Assembly (NCBI GenBank): GCA_963973975.1
Contig: CAXBCF010000002.1
Location: 124,001-188,000, forward strand
Length of the DNA: 64,000 bases
Source of the DNA: UBA1494_A sp963973975
GTDB lineage: Bacteria > Bacteroidota > Bacteroidia > Flavobacteriales_E > Vicingaceae
Direction of reading: 5' to 3'
Shown: one piece after another, positions 51,705 to 60,840 of the stretch
Layout of the letters: every line of letters begins with the position of its first letter
How positions within the stretch are numbered: position 1 is the first letter of the stretch
Made by a program: the position numbers and the translations under genes
The notes under the pieces: generated by a model
Databases searched by the model: none
What the model was told of the DNA's origin: nothing
The model's input: the letters and a program-made list of their open reading frames with translations, nothing else

Positions 51705-51980
51705 TTAAATAATTGCGAAAATATCTGACTCTCTCATGATTAGATAGTCTTTTCCTTCAACAGTAATTTCTGTTCCGGCATATTTTCCATACAATACGGT
51801 GTCGCCTTTCTTAACCGTCATTGGCTCGTCTGGCTTTCCATTTCCTACCGCAACGATTTTACCTCTCTGTGGTTTTTCTTTTGCTGTGTCGGGAATGATG
51901 ATTCCTCCCGCAGTCTTTTCTTCTGCAGCAGCTGGTTCAACAAGAACTCTGTCTGCTAAAGGTTTTACATTTACTGACAT
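51705..51980 (-). CDS. groES: Co-chaperonin GroES
   Basis: The product has 91 residues. The opening VNVKPLADRVLVEPAAAEEK, the mobile loop GGIIIPDTAKEKPQRGKIVA and the end KKGDTVLYGKYAGTEITV followed by GKDYLIMRESDIFAII are typical. It caps GroEL. The gene lies first in the groES-groEL operon, 26 bases upstream of groEL. Confidence 0.98.
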   Translation of the reverse strand: MSVNVKPLADRVLVEPAAAEEKTAGGIIIPDTAKEKPQRGKIVAVGNGKPDEPMTVKKGDTVLYGKYAGTEITVEGKDYLIMRESDIFAII

Positions 51981-52169
51981 AATTAATACTATATTTAAGT
52001 TAGTGAATAGATTATAATTCGTTTTCGACTTGTCATAATTTATGCCAATGAAGATATATCAGTTAAAACGGAAAAATTTGCATGAATTGACATTCAGATG
52101 ACTCGATTTCTGTCATTTTAAATAATGAGATATGACAGGATGACATAAATAGAGATATGTAATTTTTTT

Positions 52170-52302
52170 AAGAAACGCACATGATGGATGATGGAACGCA
52201 GATGACGCTGATTTTTATGATAAATTGGATTTAATATTTGATTATCTGCCTAATCTGCGCGGTGTGCTGAGCTTTGTCGAAGCATCATCCGTGTTCCATT
52301 TT
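52170..52302. repeat. Imperfect palindromic element with a second element nested inside
   Basis: GGATGATGGAACGCAGATGA followed by CGCTGATT (from about 52187) faces, on the other side, AATCTGCGCG (52252-52261) and GCATCATCCGTGTTCCAT (52282-52299). Between them is a spacer of AT-rich bases. The right arm is interrupted by GCTGAGCTTTGTCGAAGC (52266-52283), itself hairpin-like and of the same type as the TCGA elements elsewhere. It looks like one dispersed repeat inside another. Confidence 0.55.
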
Positions 52303-52331
52303 TTTTGAAAGCAGCTTCTTTTAGTATCAAA

Positions 52332-52362
52332 AAAAAGACCCGCAAAATGCAGGTCTTTTTAA
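52332..52362 (-). terminator. Intrinsic terminator of the miaB-secG operon
   Basis: AAAAAGACCCGCA (52332-52344) pairs with TGCAGGTCTTTTT (52348-52360) with one mismatch and a loop of three. It is 22 bases past the secG stop. Confidence 0.85.
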
Positions 52363-52383
52363 AACTATTTTTTTGAATTTTAC

Positions 52384-52758
52384 TTAATCCTCATCACCAG
52401 CAGGTAAAGCATCATTAGTGCCTTCTTCAGCTTCGTTTCCCATTGGAACACCTTCTTGCAACATTGGTGCTTGACTTTGTGGAATAACTTGATTTGCTTG
52501 ATCAACTAATTCAGACTCATTTGCCACAACTTCAGCAGGACCTCCAATTAATGAAGATGAAATTACACTCAAAATTAAAAGAGCAATTCCTAAAGACCAA
52601 GTTGCTTTTTCAAGAAAGTCAGTAGTTTTTCTTACACCCATCACTTGATTGGAAGATGAGAAGTTCGATGCCAAACCACCTTTTGGGTTTTGAACTAAAA
52701 TTACAAGTGCCAATAAGATGGCTACTATGAAAATTAAAACGGATACTAAAATGAACAT
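52384..52758 (-). CDS. secG: Preprotein translocase subunit SecG
   Basis: The product has 124 residues with two membrane helices: about 3-24 (LVSVLIFIVAILLALVILVQ) and 53-72 (WSLGIALLILSVISSS). The line QNPKGGLASNFSSSNQVMG between them is the typical SecG loop. It helps the SecYEG channel during export. The acidic tail is usual for the phylum. It is the last of the miaB, sigma-54 activator, lptE, TPR-like and secG genes, followed by a terminator. Confidence 0.95.
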   Translation of the reverse strand: MFILVSVLIFIVAILLALVILVQNPKGGLASNFSSSNQVMGVRKTTDFLEKATWSLGIALLILSVISSSLIGGPAEVVANESELVDQANQVIPQSQAPMLQEGVPMGNEAEEGTNDALPAGDED

Positions 52759-52760
52759 GA

Positions 52761-53666
52761 TTATAAAGTATTTAATTTATTTTGAATTGCTATAATTCGG
52801 CCTGCAAAATAACTGCTTTTTTCGGGATATTTCAACTGTAATTTTTTATATGCATTTAATGCTTTCTCAAAATGCGCTTGATCCTCATAAATTTTGGCCA
52901 AAGTCTCTGTTATTAAGTCATCATTTTCTTGAACACTCAAGCGAGCCATTTTTGCAGCTGAATAAAATTCATGCCTTACTGGTAATGAATTATTTTCATG
53001 AAAATCAGTGTCTTGTTCGTAAAAGTCATCCCATTCATCCTCTTCTTCCTCCTGCGTTCCTTCTATTTTATAATGACTCAGCCAATCTGAAAAACTGTGC
53101 GTTTCATTTTCATTAAAATCATTTTTAATTGGCTTTGGTTGCTCAATTTTTTGCTCTTGAGTTTTTTGCTTTTTGGGCATTAAACTGTCAATTTCTGGAA
53201 TTTCATCATCCACCTCCAACAAAATTGAACTATTGATGGCACCACTTAAAATTTGTTTTTCTAATTGCGCATCATCAGATGCAACTTTTGACTCTTTCTT
53301 TGTAGAATCAGTTTCTTGCTCATCTTGAAATTCATGATATTCTTTAGAAACCTCTTTTTCTACTTTTTCCTCTTTAATTGCGCTTGTATTTTCCTCTGAA
53401 GTAGTTATTTTCTTTTCAGGTTTACTTTCTTCAATAACAAGTGAATGAAGTGCTTTTCGATCAATAGCATAGGCTGCTGACAATTTTAGTTGTCTTTCAA
53501 ACCCCAAATTATCGGTGTTTTGATAAACTTTACTCAACAAAAAATGCCCCGTTTGAAAGTAGGGAAAAGCCTGATTGAGCTCCGAAATTCCTGAAAGTTC
53601 GGATTGACCGAGTTTCTTAGGTTTTTCAAGATAGTCTAAAAAGTCACTTTTCCTCATTTCTACCAA
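52761..53666 (-). CDS. Charged TPR-like protein between lptE and secG
   Basis: The product has 301 residues, no signal. The first 70 residues (LSGISELNQAFPYFQTGHFL, then LSKVYQNTDN) and the last 60 (TETLAKIYEDQAHFEKALNA, then YKKLQLKYPEKSSYFAGRI) look like TPR motifs, with a long, disordered acidic middle. Such proteins act as scaffolds. The start overlaps lptE by seven bases, or there is a gap of two if the ATG at 53657 is used. It is conserved in this position in related genomes as I recall. The role is unknown. Confidence 0.7.
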   Translation of the reverse strand: MVEMRKSDFLDYLEKPKKLGQSELSGISELNQAFPYFQTGHFLLSKVYQNTDNLGFERQLKLSAAYAIDRKALHSLVIEESKPEKKITTSEENTSAIKEEKVEKEVSKEYHEFQDEQETDSTKKESKVASDDAQLEKQILSGAINSSILLEVDDEIPEIDSLMPKKQKTQEQKIEQPKPIKNDFNENETHSFSDWLSHYKIEGTQEEEEDEWDDFYEQDTDFHENNSLPVRHEFYSAAKMARLSVQENDDLITETLAKIYEDQAHFEKALNAYKKLQLKYPEKSSYFAGRIIAIQNKLNTL

Positions 53667-54169
53667 TTGGTTACGGCTTTATTAAAAATATCTTGTGTCA
53701 ACTGATCATTCAAACTTTGAAGTATCTCAACTTCTACTGAACTTAAATCCTTTGAAGTTTCAAAATCTTCGAACCTTGAAAAGGTGCTTTCAAAACTTTG
53801 TGTTTCATCTTTATTATTGGTAAACTTAACTTTTACACCCATCGTTACACGTGTAATTGCCGCCGCTTCAGTTCCTTGAATTGCCGCGGGGCCTGAGTTG
53901 TAAGATGTAATTTCTCCTTCAAACTCTAAATCGCCGTCCTCAGTGACAAGTGTTAAGTTGGTCTGAGATAAAAAAATGTCTTTCATTGCTTCAGTAAATA
54001 ACTGACTTGCGTTTGGTGGAGCTAGTGGAGCTTTTCCTTCAAAGAAAGCAACTGATACCGTTTTTACATCAGGTGAAATAGATGCTCCTGTAAATGAATA
54101 AGATGCAGAACAATTCCAATACATTAAACTGCTCAAAGCAAAAACAAAAAGGTAAATTAATTTTTTCAT
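53660..54169 (-). CDS. lptE: LptE-like LPS assembly lipoprotein
   Basis: The product has 169 residues with a lipoprotein signal (lipobox about YWNC at Cys20). The mature part (YSFTGASISPDVKTVSVAFF followed by EGKAP) and LSQTNLTLVTEDGDLEFEGEI agree with the LptE family of Bacteroidota, the plug that helps LptD place lipopolysaccharide in the outer membrane. The start overlaps the sigma-54 activator stop by one base (TAATG type). Confidence 0.85.
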   Translation of the reverse strand: MKKLIYLFVFALSSLMYWNCSASYSFTGASISPDVKTVSVAFFEGKAPLAPPNASQLFTEAMKDIFLSQTNLTLVTEDGDLEFEGEITSYNSGPAAIQGTEAAAITRVTMGVKVKFTNNKDETQSFESTFSRFEDFETSKDLSSVEVEILQSLNDQLTQDIFNKAVTNW

Positions 54170-55470
54170 TACAATTCTAATTGGTATTCTTTAATTTTTC
54201 GATAGAGTGTACGTTCTGAAATTCCTAAATCAGATGCAGCATTTTTTCTTTTTCCTTGATGCTTATCTAAGGCTTTTTCAATTAATTTTTTCTCAAAATC
54301 AGCAATGCACAAGCTTTCATCTTCCTCTTGAATTTCTTGAAACTCCTCTTTTTCTTCATCTTCTATCTGAATTTCATCTGAAGATTTAGCGTTATTTTCT
54401 TGATAGGAACTTTCTCGATATTCTTTCTGATCGGATTTAACAGGGTTGAATTGTTCAAGCTGTAGCCGACTTTCTAAGCGCTCTTGTTGATTCGATTCTC
54501 CATACAAACGTTGGTAAGCTTTTCTACTAGTTTCATCTTCAACATCACCCTTAGACTCCAATACTTGAAAAACAATTTTTTTCAAATCGGTCACATCCTT
54601 TTTTAAATCAAAAAGAATTTTATAAAGTATTTCTCTTTCAGAAAGGCCTTCTTTTGTGTTTTGATAAATAATTGGAAGCGATGTTTCGCTGTTTTCAGGT
54701 AAGTAATTCAGTAAGATATCAGCATTTATTTCTTTGCTTGATTCAATAACTGAAATTTGCTCCGTCACGTTTTTTAACTGTCGAACGTTTCCTGGCCAAC
54801 GGTACTTCAATAAAAGTTCTTTAGCATCAGGACTTAAACGCAGGGGTGGCATTTTGTACTTATCGGCAAAATCGACAGAAAATTTTCTGAAAAGTAAATA
54901 GATGTCCTCTTTGCGATCTCTAAGCGGTGGCACTTCAATTGGCACTGTACTTAAACGGTAAAATAAATCTTCTCTAAATTTATTTTGTTTAATGGCTTCA
55001 GGAAGTTGAACATTTGATGCAGCTACAATTCTTACATTCGTTTTTTGAACTTTGGAACTACCAACCTTCATAAACTCACCGCTTTCAAGTACTCTTAGCA
55101 ACCTCACTTGCGTTTGCAGTGGAAGTTCTGCTACTTCATCTAAAAAAATGGTTCCTCCATCGGCCACTTCAAAATAACCCTTGCGACTTTCATTGGCACC
55201 TGTAAATGAGCCTTTTTCGTGTCCAAAAAGTTCAGAATCAATTGTTCCTTCGGGAATTGCCCCACAGTTTACAGCAATGTATTTATTGTGTTTTCTTGCG
55301 CTCAAATGGTGAATTATTTGAGGCATCACTTCTTTTCCCGATCCACTTTCTCCTGAAATTAAAACTGATAAATCAGTTGGTGCAACTTGAATAGCAATAT
55401 TAATTGCCCGATTTAATTGCTCGGAATGACCAATGATTCCAAATCGTTGTTTTATTTGATCGATACTCAT
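54169..55470 (-). CDS. Sigma-54-dependent transcriptional activator without receiver domain
   Basis: The product has 433 residues. The AAA+ domain begins near residue 10: Walker A GESGSGKE, the sigma-54 contact loop as GSFTGA (a variant of GAFTGA), then GTIFLDEVAELPLQTQ and sensor residues. A spacer rich in acidic residues follows, then a Fis-type helix-turn-helix at the end (RKNAASDLGISERTLYRKIK). It has no receiver or sensor domain, so its activity may depend on an unseen partner. It overlaps miaB and lptE by four and one bases; the operon placement is conserved as I recall. Confidence 0.9.
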   Translation of the reverse strand: MSIDQIKQRFGIIGHSEQLNRAINIAIQVAPTDLSVLISGESGSGKEVMPQIIHHLSARKHNKYIAVNCGAIPEGTIDSELFGHEKGSFTGANESRKGYFEVADGGTIFLDEVAELPLQTQVRLLRVLESGEFMKVGSSKVQKTNVRIVAASNVQLPEAIKQNKFREDLFYRLSTVPIEVPPLRDRKEDIYLLFRKFSVDFADKYKMPPLRLSPDAKELLLKYRWPGNVRQLKNVTEQISVIESSKEINADILLNYLPENSETSLPIIYQNTKEGLSEREILYKILFDLKKDVTDLKKIVFQVLESKGDVEDETSRKAYQRLYGESNQQERLESRLQLEQFNPVKSDQKEYRESSYQENNAKSSDEIQIEDEEKEEFQEIQEEDESLCIADFEKKLIEKALDKHQGKRKNAASDLGISERTLYRKIKEYQLEL

Positions 55471-56915
55471 GCGATTGCTTCTCCTTTTAATGTTGCAGAA
55501 GTGCAGTCAAGAACTTTTACCATAACATAATCTCCTGGTTTGTAATTCTCTTTTGGAAAAACCACTACTGAATTATGTGTATTCCTTCCATAAAGTTCAT
55601 CTTTTGATTTTTTGGATGTTCCTTCAACTAGAACTTCATAGGTTTTTCCAATGTCTTTTTTGAGTTGCTCATGCGAATGGATTTGCTGCAAAGCAATAAT
55701 CTCAGCTAACCTTCTTTGTTTTGTCTCTTCAGGAATGTCGTCTTCATATTTCCTCTGAGCCAATGTATTTGGTCGTTCAGAATATTTAAACATGTAAGAA
55801 AAATGATACTTCACTTCTTCCATCAAGCTCAATGTATCCTGATGTTCTTCTTCTGTTTCACTGCAAAATCCGGCTATAATATCTGCCGAAACTGCACAAT
55901 CGGGAATAATTCTTTTGATTGCAGCAATTCTGTTTAAATACCATTCTCTTGTATAGCCTCTGTTCATTAGTTCCAACACCCTGCTATTTCCAGATTGAAA
56001 TGGAAGGTGAATGTAGTTGCAGATATTATCGTATTTCGCCATCACATGTAGCACATCGTCTGTCATGTCTTTTGGGTGAGAAGTGGAAAAACGAATGCGA
56101 ACATTTGAATCAACTTTTGCAACCATTTCCATCAATTGAGCAAAACTGACACTTGAAGCTTTTTCTTCTTCCGTTAAGTTTTCATATTCTTTTTTCAATC
56201 CGCCACCATACCATAAATAGGAATCCACATTTTGACCCAATAAAGTAATTTCTTTATACCCTCTTTCTGCTAATTCCTTAACTTCTTCAACAATCGTTTG
56301 CGGGTCGCGGCTTCTTTCTCTTCCTCTTGTAAATGGAACAACACAAAAAGTACACATGTTATCGCAGCCCCTGGTAATTGATACAAAAGCGGTGACACCA
56401 TTTCCTCCTAGTCGAACAGGATTAATATCGCCATAAGTCTCTTCTTTCGATAAAATAACGTTTACTGCTTTTCTACCACCATCCACTTCTCCAACTAAGT
56501 TAGGAATGTCTCTATATGCATCTGGACCAACAACTAAGTCAACTAATTTTTCTTCATCTAGCAATTTAGATTTAAGACGCTCTGCCATACAACCTAAAAC
56601 ACCAATAATTAATTCAGGCTTATTTTTCTTGATTTGATTGAAATTGCTCAAGCGCTTTCTAACTGTTTGCTCCGCTTTTTCTCTGATAGAACAGGTGTTT
56701 ACAAAAATCATGTCCGCTTCATGCAAATTGGTAGTAATCTGATACCCATCCTTTTTTAAAATTGAAGCAACAATTTCACTGTCAGAAAAATTCATTTGAC
56801 AGCCGTAACTTTCAATGTATGCTTTTCTTGAATTATTATTTACAACAGGAGTTAAATCTTCAATAGCTTGTCCCTGCTTACTTTCGTCAATCGTTTTTAT
56901 TTCAGTTTCAATCAT
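55467..56915 (-). CDS. miaB: tRNA-2-methylthio-N6-dimethylallyladenosine synthase
   Basis: The product has 482 residues. Three N-terminal cysteines hold one cluster (YGCQMNFSDSE, NTCSIREKA and LGCMAERL) and CDNMCTFCVVPFTRG is the radical SAM C-x3-C-x2-C. A TRAM domain ends the protein. It adds sulfur and a methyl group to i6A37 of tRNA. It starts the operon, followed by the sigma-54 activator with a four-base overlap. A promoter with TAATTTTG lies upstream. Confidence 0.95.
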   Translation of the reverse strand: MIETEIKTIDESKQGQAIEDLTPVVNNNSRKAYIESYGCQMNFSDSEIVASILKKDGYQITTNLHEADMIFVNTCSIREKAEQTVRKRLSNFNQIKKNKPELIIGVLGCMAERLKSKLLDEEKLVDLVVGPDAYRDIPNLVGEVDGGRKAVNVILSKEETYGDINPVRLGGNGVTAFVSITRGCDNMCTFCVVPFTRGRERSRDPQTIVEEVKELAERGYKEITLLGQNVDSYLWYGGGLKKEYENLTEEEKASSVSFAQLMEMVAKVDSNVRIRFSTSHPKDMTDDVLHVMAKYDNICNYIHLPFQSGNSRVLELMNRGYTREWYLNRIAAIKRIIPDCAVSADIIAGFCSETEEEHQDTLSLMEEVKYHFSYMFKYSERPNTLAQRKYEDDIPEETKQRRLAEIIALQQIHSHEQLKKDIGKTYEVLVEGTSKKSKDELYGRNTHNSVVVFPKENYKPGDYVMVKVLDCTSATLKGEAIA

Positions 56916-56940
56916 TCTTTAGTATATATGATATGAGGCA

Positions 56941-56973
56941 CAAAATTACCCAAAATTAAACTTTGATGACAAA
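56941..56973 (-). promoter_or_regulatory. Promoter of the miaB operon
   Basis: On the minus strand TTTG (56970-56973) is followed after 21 bases by TAATTTTG (56941-56948), close to TTTG-N19-TAnnTTTG. The miaB start lies 25 bases further at 56915. Confidence 0.6.
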
Positions 56974-57243
56974 ATGGCATAGTTAGATTTTAAAATTTGA
57001 ATAACAGGTTAAAATATTTTTTATTAGCTTGTTTTTGAGTCTTAAAACGGAACCGTATTCTTGATGCAAGAAATTCGATATCAGGTAATTAAATTTAGTG
57101 GATTTGAAATGAGGCTATAAAAGCAGCTACTTTCTTTTACAGTGTTTTCAAGAAATATAAAATCGATTGTTTGAACACTTAATAATTAATCATTTTATTT
57201 GCCCCTTCGAAACTGAACGTTAAAAAAGAAAGGAAATTTGAGT
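56974..57243. other. Spacer between divergent miaB and topA
   Basis: The whole gap between the genes is about 330 bases, and apart from the miaB promoter I see no gene or structured element in it. A purine-rich AAAGAAAGGAAA (about 57225-57236) just before the topA start resembles a ribosome binding site, which is rare in this phylum. Confidence 0.5.
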
Positions 57244-59568
57244 ATGTCAAAAAATTTAGTAATCGTTGAGTCACCCGCCAAAGCCAAAACCATAGAAGGT
57301 TTCTTGGGAAAAGGGTTTACTGTAAAATCCAGTTTTGGACACATTAGAGATTTGCCTGGAAAGAACATTTCCATCGATATAGAAAATGGATTTAAGCCAA
57401 ATTACGTTATTTCTGATGATAAGAAGAAGGTAGTTGCAGAATTGAAAAAATTGGCAAAGGATTCTGATATGGTTTGGTTGGCAACGGATGAGGACCGTGA
57501 GGGAGAGGCAATATCCTGGCACTTACAAGAAGCCTTGAGCTTAAAGAAAGAAGCAACTAAAAGAATCGTTTTTTCTGAAATCACCAAAGAAGCAATCACT
57601 CGTGCAATTGAAAATCCAAGAACAGTAAATCAAAACCTTGTTGATGCTCAGCAAGCTAGAAGAATTTTAGACCGTTTGGTAGGGTATGAATTGTCACCTG
57701 TGCTTTGGAAGAAAGTAAAACCTTCACTATCTGCAGGAAGAGTACAATCAGTTACTGTTCGATTAATCGTAGAACGCGAAAGAGAAATTCAGTCATTTGA
57801 TTCAAAAGACTATTATAAGGTAGTGGGTTCCTTTATTTCTAAAGAAGGAAAATCATTCAGAGCCGATGTTAGTAGTCGTTTTGAAGATGAGAAAACTGCC
57901 ATGAAGTTCATGGAAGAATGTAAAGGCTCCGATTTCACTGTTAAGAATTTAGTTAAAAAACCTGCAACCAAATCACCAGCAGGGCCATTTACAACTTCTA
58001 CACTTCAACAAGAAGCGAGTAGGAAATTGGGTTTTTCTGTTGCTCAAACCATGTTAGTTGCTCAAAAACTCTACGAAGCTGGTAAGATTACTTACATGAG
58101 AACTGATTCCGTGAATTTATCGGATACCGCATTAAAAGGAGCTGCTAGTTTTATCAATAAAGAGTTTGGTAAAGAGTACTCTAAAACTAGAAAATTTGCT
58201 ACCAAATCCAAAGGAGCACAAGAAGCGCATGAGGCAATTAGACCGACAAATTTGAGTGTTGCAACAATTTCAGGTGATGGAAGAGAAAGTCGTTTATACG
58301 AGTTGATTTGGAAAAGAACTATTGCATCTCAAATGGCAGAAGCGAAAATTGAGCGAACTACAGCGACAATTGATGTTTCAAAATCTAGCACAAATTTTAC
58401 TGCAAAAGGTGAAGTACTTCAATTTGATGGATTTTTAAAAGTCTACATCGAAGGTACCGACGACGAGAGTAGTGAAGAGGAAAGCGGAATGTTACCACCT
58501 TTGAAAGAAGGTGAAAAATTAGAACACAAAGAAATTACAGCAACTCAAAAATTTACTCAGCATCCTGCAAGGTATCAAGAAGCGAGTTTGGTAAAAAAAT
58601 TAGAAGAACTCGGCATTGGTCGACCTTCAACATATGCTCCAACAATTTCTACCATTCAAAAGCGTGGGTATGTCATTAAAGAAGATAGAGAAGGGCATGA
58701 AAGAAATTACAACGTAATTGAATTAGTCGATCAGAAGATTAAAACAATTAAGAAAACTGAGAAAACCGGAGCAGAAAAGAATAAGTTGTTTCCAACTGAT
58801 ACCGGAATTGTAGTCACTGATTTTTTGAGTGAACACTTTCAAAGCATCATGGATTACAGTTTTACAGCTGATGTAGAAAAACAATTTGATGATATTGCAG
58901 CAGGTCAATTGAAGTGGAATAAAATGATTGATACTTTTTATACTCCATTTCATAAAAATGTTGAATCTACTCTAGAAAATGCAGATCGTGCAAAAGGAGA
59001 ACGAAAATTGGGTGTAGATCCAAAATCAGGGAAACCCGTAGTTGCAAGAATAGGAAGGTATGGTGCAATGGTTCAAATTGGCGATGTAGAGGATGAGGAA
59101 AAACCTCAATTTGCTTCTCTCTTAAAAAACCAGAGCATTGAAACCATCTCTTTTGACGAAGCCATGGAGTTATTTAAGTTGCCTCGAGAAGTTGGAGAAT
59201 ACGAAGATAAATTGGTAACTGCAGCTATTGGTCGTTTCGGACCCTATATAAAATGGAATAATTTATTTGTTTCTCTGAAGAAAACAGAAGGGGATGATCC
59301 ATTTACTGTTGACTTAGAGCGTTCAATTGAATTGATAAAAATCAAGCAAGAACAAGAGAAAAATAAATACATCAAAGTATTTGAAGAAGATAAGAATATT
59401 CAGGTTTTAAATGGAAGGTATGGACCATACATCAAATTTGGGAAAAAGAACATAAAGATCCCTAAGGATGTGAAGCCGGAAGATTTAACGCTTGAAGATT
59501 GTAAAAAATTAGCTGAAGCTGCTCCAGCAAAAACAAAAGGTAGAAGAACAAAAAAAACTACTAAATAA
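57244..59568 (+). CDS. topA: DNA topoisomerase I
   Basis: The product has 774 residues from the ATG at 57244 (an upstream TTG is less likely). The TOPRIM domain opens with KNLVIVESPAKAKTIEGFLG and has TDEDREGEAISWHL. The catalytic tyrosine is Tyr284 in KITYMRTDSVNLS. The C-terminal region has the topoisomerase C-terminal repeats (DPKSGKPVVARIGRYGAMVQ, LNGRYGPYIKFG) rather than zinc fingers. The end is basic. It relaxes negative supercoils. Its stop codon overlaps the next gene's ATG in TAATG, so they are coupled. Confidence 0.96.
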   Translation: MSKNLVIVESPAKAKTIEGFLGKGFTVKSSFGHIRDLPGKNISIDIENGFKPNYVISDDKKKVVAELKKLAKDSDMVWLATDEDREGEAISWHLQEALSLKKEATKRIVFSEITKEAITRAIENPRTVNQNLVDAQQARRILDRLVGYELSPVLWKKVKPSLSAGRVQSVTVRLIVEREREIQSFDSKDYYKVVGSFISKEGKSFRADVSSRFEDEKTAMKFMEECKGSDFTVKNLVKKPATKSPAGPFTTSTLQQEASRKLGFSVAQTMLVAQKLYEAGKITYMRTDSVNLSDTALKGAASFINKEFGKEYSKTRKFATKSKGAQEAHEAIRPTNLSVATISGDGRESRLYELIWKRTIASQMAEAKIERTTATIDVSKSSTNFTAKGEVLQFDGFLKVYIEGTDDESSEEESGMLPPLKEGEKLEHKEITATQKFTQHPARYQEASLVKKLEELGIGRPSTYAPTISTIQKRGYVIKEDREGHERNYNVIELVDQKIKTIKKTEKTGAEKNKLFPTDTGIVVTDFLSEHFQSIMDYSFTADVEKQFDDIAAGQLKWNKMIDTFYTPFHKNVESTLENADRAKGERKLGVDPKSGKPVVARIGRYGAMVQIGDVEDEEKPQFASLLKNQSIETISFDEAMELFKLPREVGEYEDKLVTAAIGRFGPYIKWNNLFVSLKKTEGDDPFTVDLERSIELIKIKQEQEKNKYIKVFEEDKNIQVLNGRYGPYIKFGKKNIKIPKDVKPEDLTLEDCKKLAEAAPAKTKGRRTKKTTK

Positions 59569-60722
59569 TGAACTTGCCTGAGTACTTTCAAGCCGTTGAT
59601 CTTAAGAAAATTTCTTCGGGCAAATCGTTTAGAGATAACCAGTGGTTTTCTCAGATTGATTTTAACCCTGATAACTTCAAAGATATTGACATTGCAATTT
59701 TGGATGTTTCAGAGGATAGAGGTTCTAAATTGAATAAAGGATGCAGTATTGGGGCAAATCAAGTTAGACAGTCACTTTATAAATTGTACAAAGGGGATTA
59801 CTCCATGCGGGTGGCTGATTTAGGTACCATTCCTGCCGGCAACTCTTTGACTGATACCTATTTTGCATTACAAGAAACCTTACTCTTCCTTTTTAAGAAC
59901 AACGTTATTCCTGTAGTTTTGGGCGGCAGTCGCGATTTAAGTTATGCCATTTACTTGGCTTATACTAAAATGGAGCAATTAATCAACATTGTAAGTATTG
60001 ATGCCTATTTCTCTTTAGGTGAAACAGATGATGTTGTGAACGACGAAAATTATTTGAGCAAGATTTTATTGCATCAACCCAATGCCCTTTTTAACTTTAG
60101 CAATTTAGGATACCAAACCTATTTTGTTGATCAAAAGGAATTAGGTCTTTTAGACGACTTGTTTTTCGATATCTATCGATTGGGCTTAGTAAAAGAGAAC
60201 ATTAAATTGGCAGAACCAATCATTCGAAATGCTGATTTTTTAAGTTTTAGTATGAATGCAGTTGCTCAAGCGCATTCACCTGCCAATAATACAGCTTCAC
60301 CTAATGGTTTTACAGCTGAACATGCTTGTCAAATGGCAAGGTATGCTGGAATGAACGAAAAACTTTCGACTTTTGGTTTATTTGACTTTAATGGAAAACA
60401 TCCTGCCGCTCATAACACTGCTGATTTAATGGCTCAAATGATTTGGTATTTTGTAGATGGCTTTTATCATCGTAAAGGAGATTTTCCTATTGCTAACAAA
60501 TCCACTTACATCAAATACAATATCAATCTAGAAAATCAAGATTTGATATTTTACAAAAGTCAAAAAACAGATCGCTGGTGGATGGAGATTCCATACCGTG
60601 CTCCAGCTTTTAAAAAGTATGAAAAACATTTAATGTTGCCTTGTAATTACGATGACTATCTAACTGCCTCAGCCAATGAAATTCCTGAGCGATGGTTTCA
60701 AACTTTTAAGAAGTTGAAATAG
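59568..60722 (+). CDS. Arginase-fold (formimidoylglutamase-like) protein that lacks metal ligands
   Basis: The product has 384 residues. The fold of the arginase/formimidoylglutamase family is evident: VIPVVLGGSRDLSYAIYLAY, IVSIDAYFSLGE and GFTAEHACQMARYAG. However the metal ligands are gone: the family GGDHS is GGSRD (119-123), DAHxD is DAYFS (145-149), and SFDxDxxDP is SFSMNAVAQAHSP (226-238). Binding of two manganese ions is not expected. It is coupled to topA by a one-base overlap and precedes the type IX secretion genes. It may be a structural or binding protein. The annotation as hydrolase would be misleading. Confidence 0.85.
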   Translation: MNLPEYFQAVDLKKISSGKSFRDNQWFSQIDFNPDNFKDIDIAILDVSEDRGSKLNKGCSIGANQVRQSLYKLYKGDYSMRVADLGTIPAGNSLTDTYFALQETLLFLFKNNVIPVVLGGSRDLSYAIYLAYTKMEQLINIVSIDAYFSLGETDDVVNDENYLSKILLHQPNALFNFSNLGYQTYFVDQKELGLLDDLFFDIYRLGLVKENIKLAEPIIRNADFLSFSMNAVAQAHSPANNTASPNGFTAEHACQMARYAGMNEKLSTFGLFDFNGKHPAAHNTADLMAQMIWYFVDGFYHRKGDFPIANKSTYIKYNINLENQDLIFYKSQKTDRWWMEIPYRAPAFKKYEKHLMLPCNYDDYLTASANEIPERWFQTFKKLK

Positions 60723-60840
60723 CTTTTTTGTTAAAAAATAACGCAAATTACTAGATTGTTCAATCTTTTAAAGAAAATTAAGTACTTTAGGCCACTGATT
60801 TTAACCAGAAATTTTTGAATTACGTTTTCAATCCCTTACT

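Larger units (their letters stand above)
51981..52383. other. Repeat-bearing intergenic region between groES and secG
   Basis: About 400 bases with no gene. The groES promoter must lie in the first 100. From 52170 to 52302 lies a palindrome-like element of a type seen in Bacteroidota, and a secG terminator at 52332. AT-rich words around TGTCAT are repeated at 52110-52150 (TGTCATTTT, ATGACAGGATGACA) as a short inverted set. Confidence 0.6.

Noticed and set aside
51981..52100. CIRCE operator for groES
   Set aside because: No TTAGCACTC/GAGTGCTAA pair is present.
53840..53870. A GTTAC-N4-GTAA word inside lptE as a further operator
   Set aside because: The half-sites have the reverse order to the three upstream sites and it lies inside a gene.
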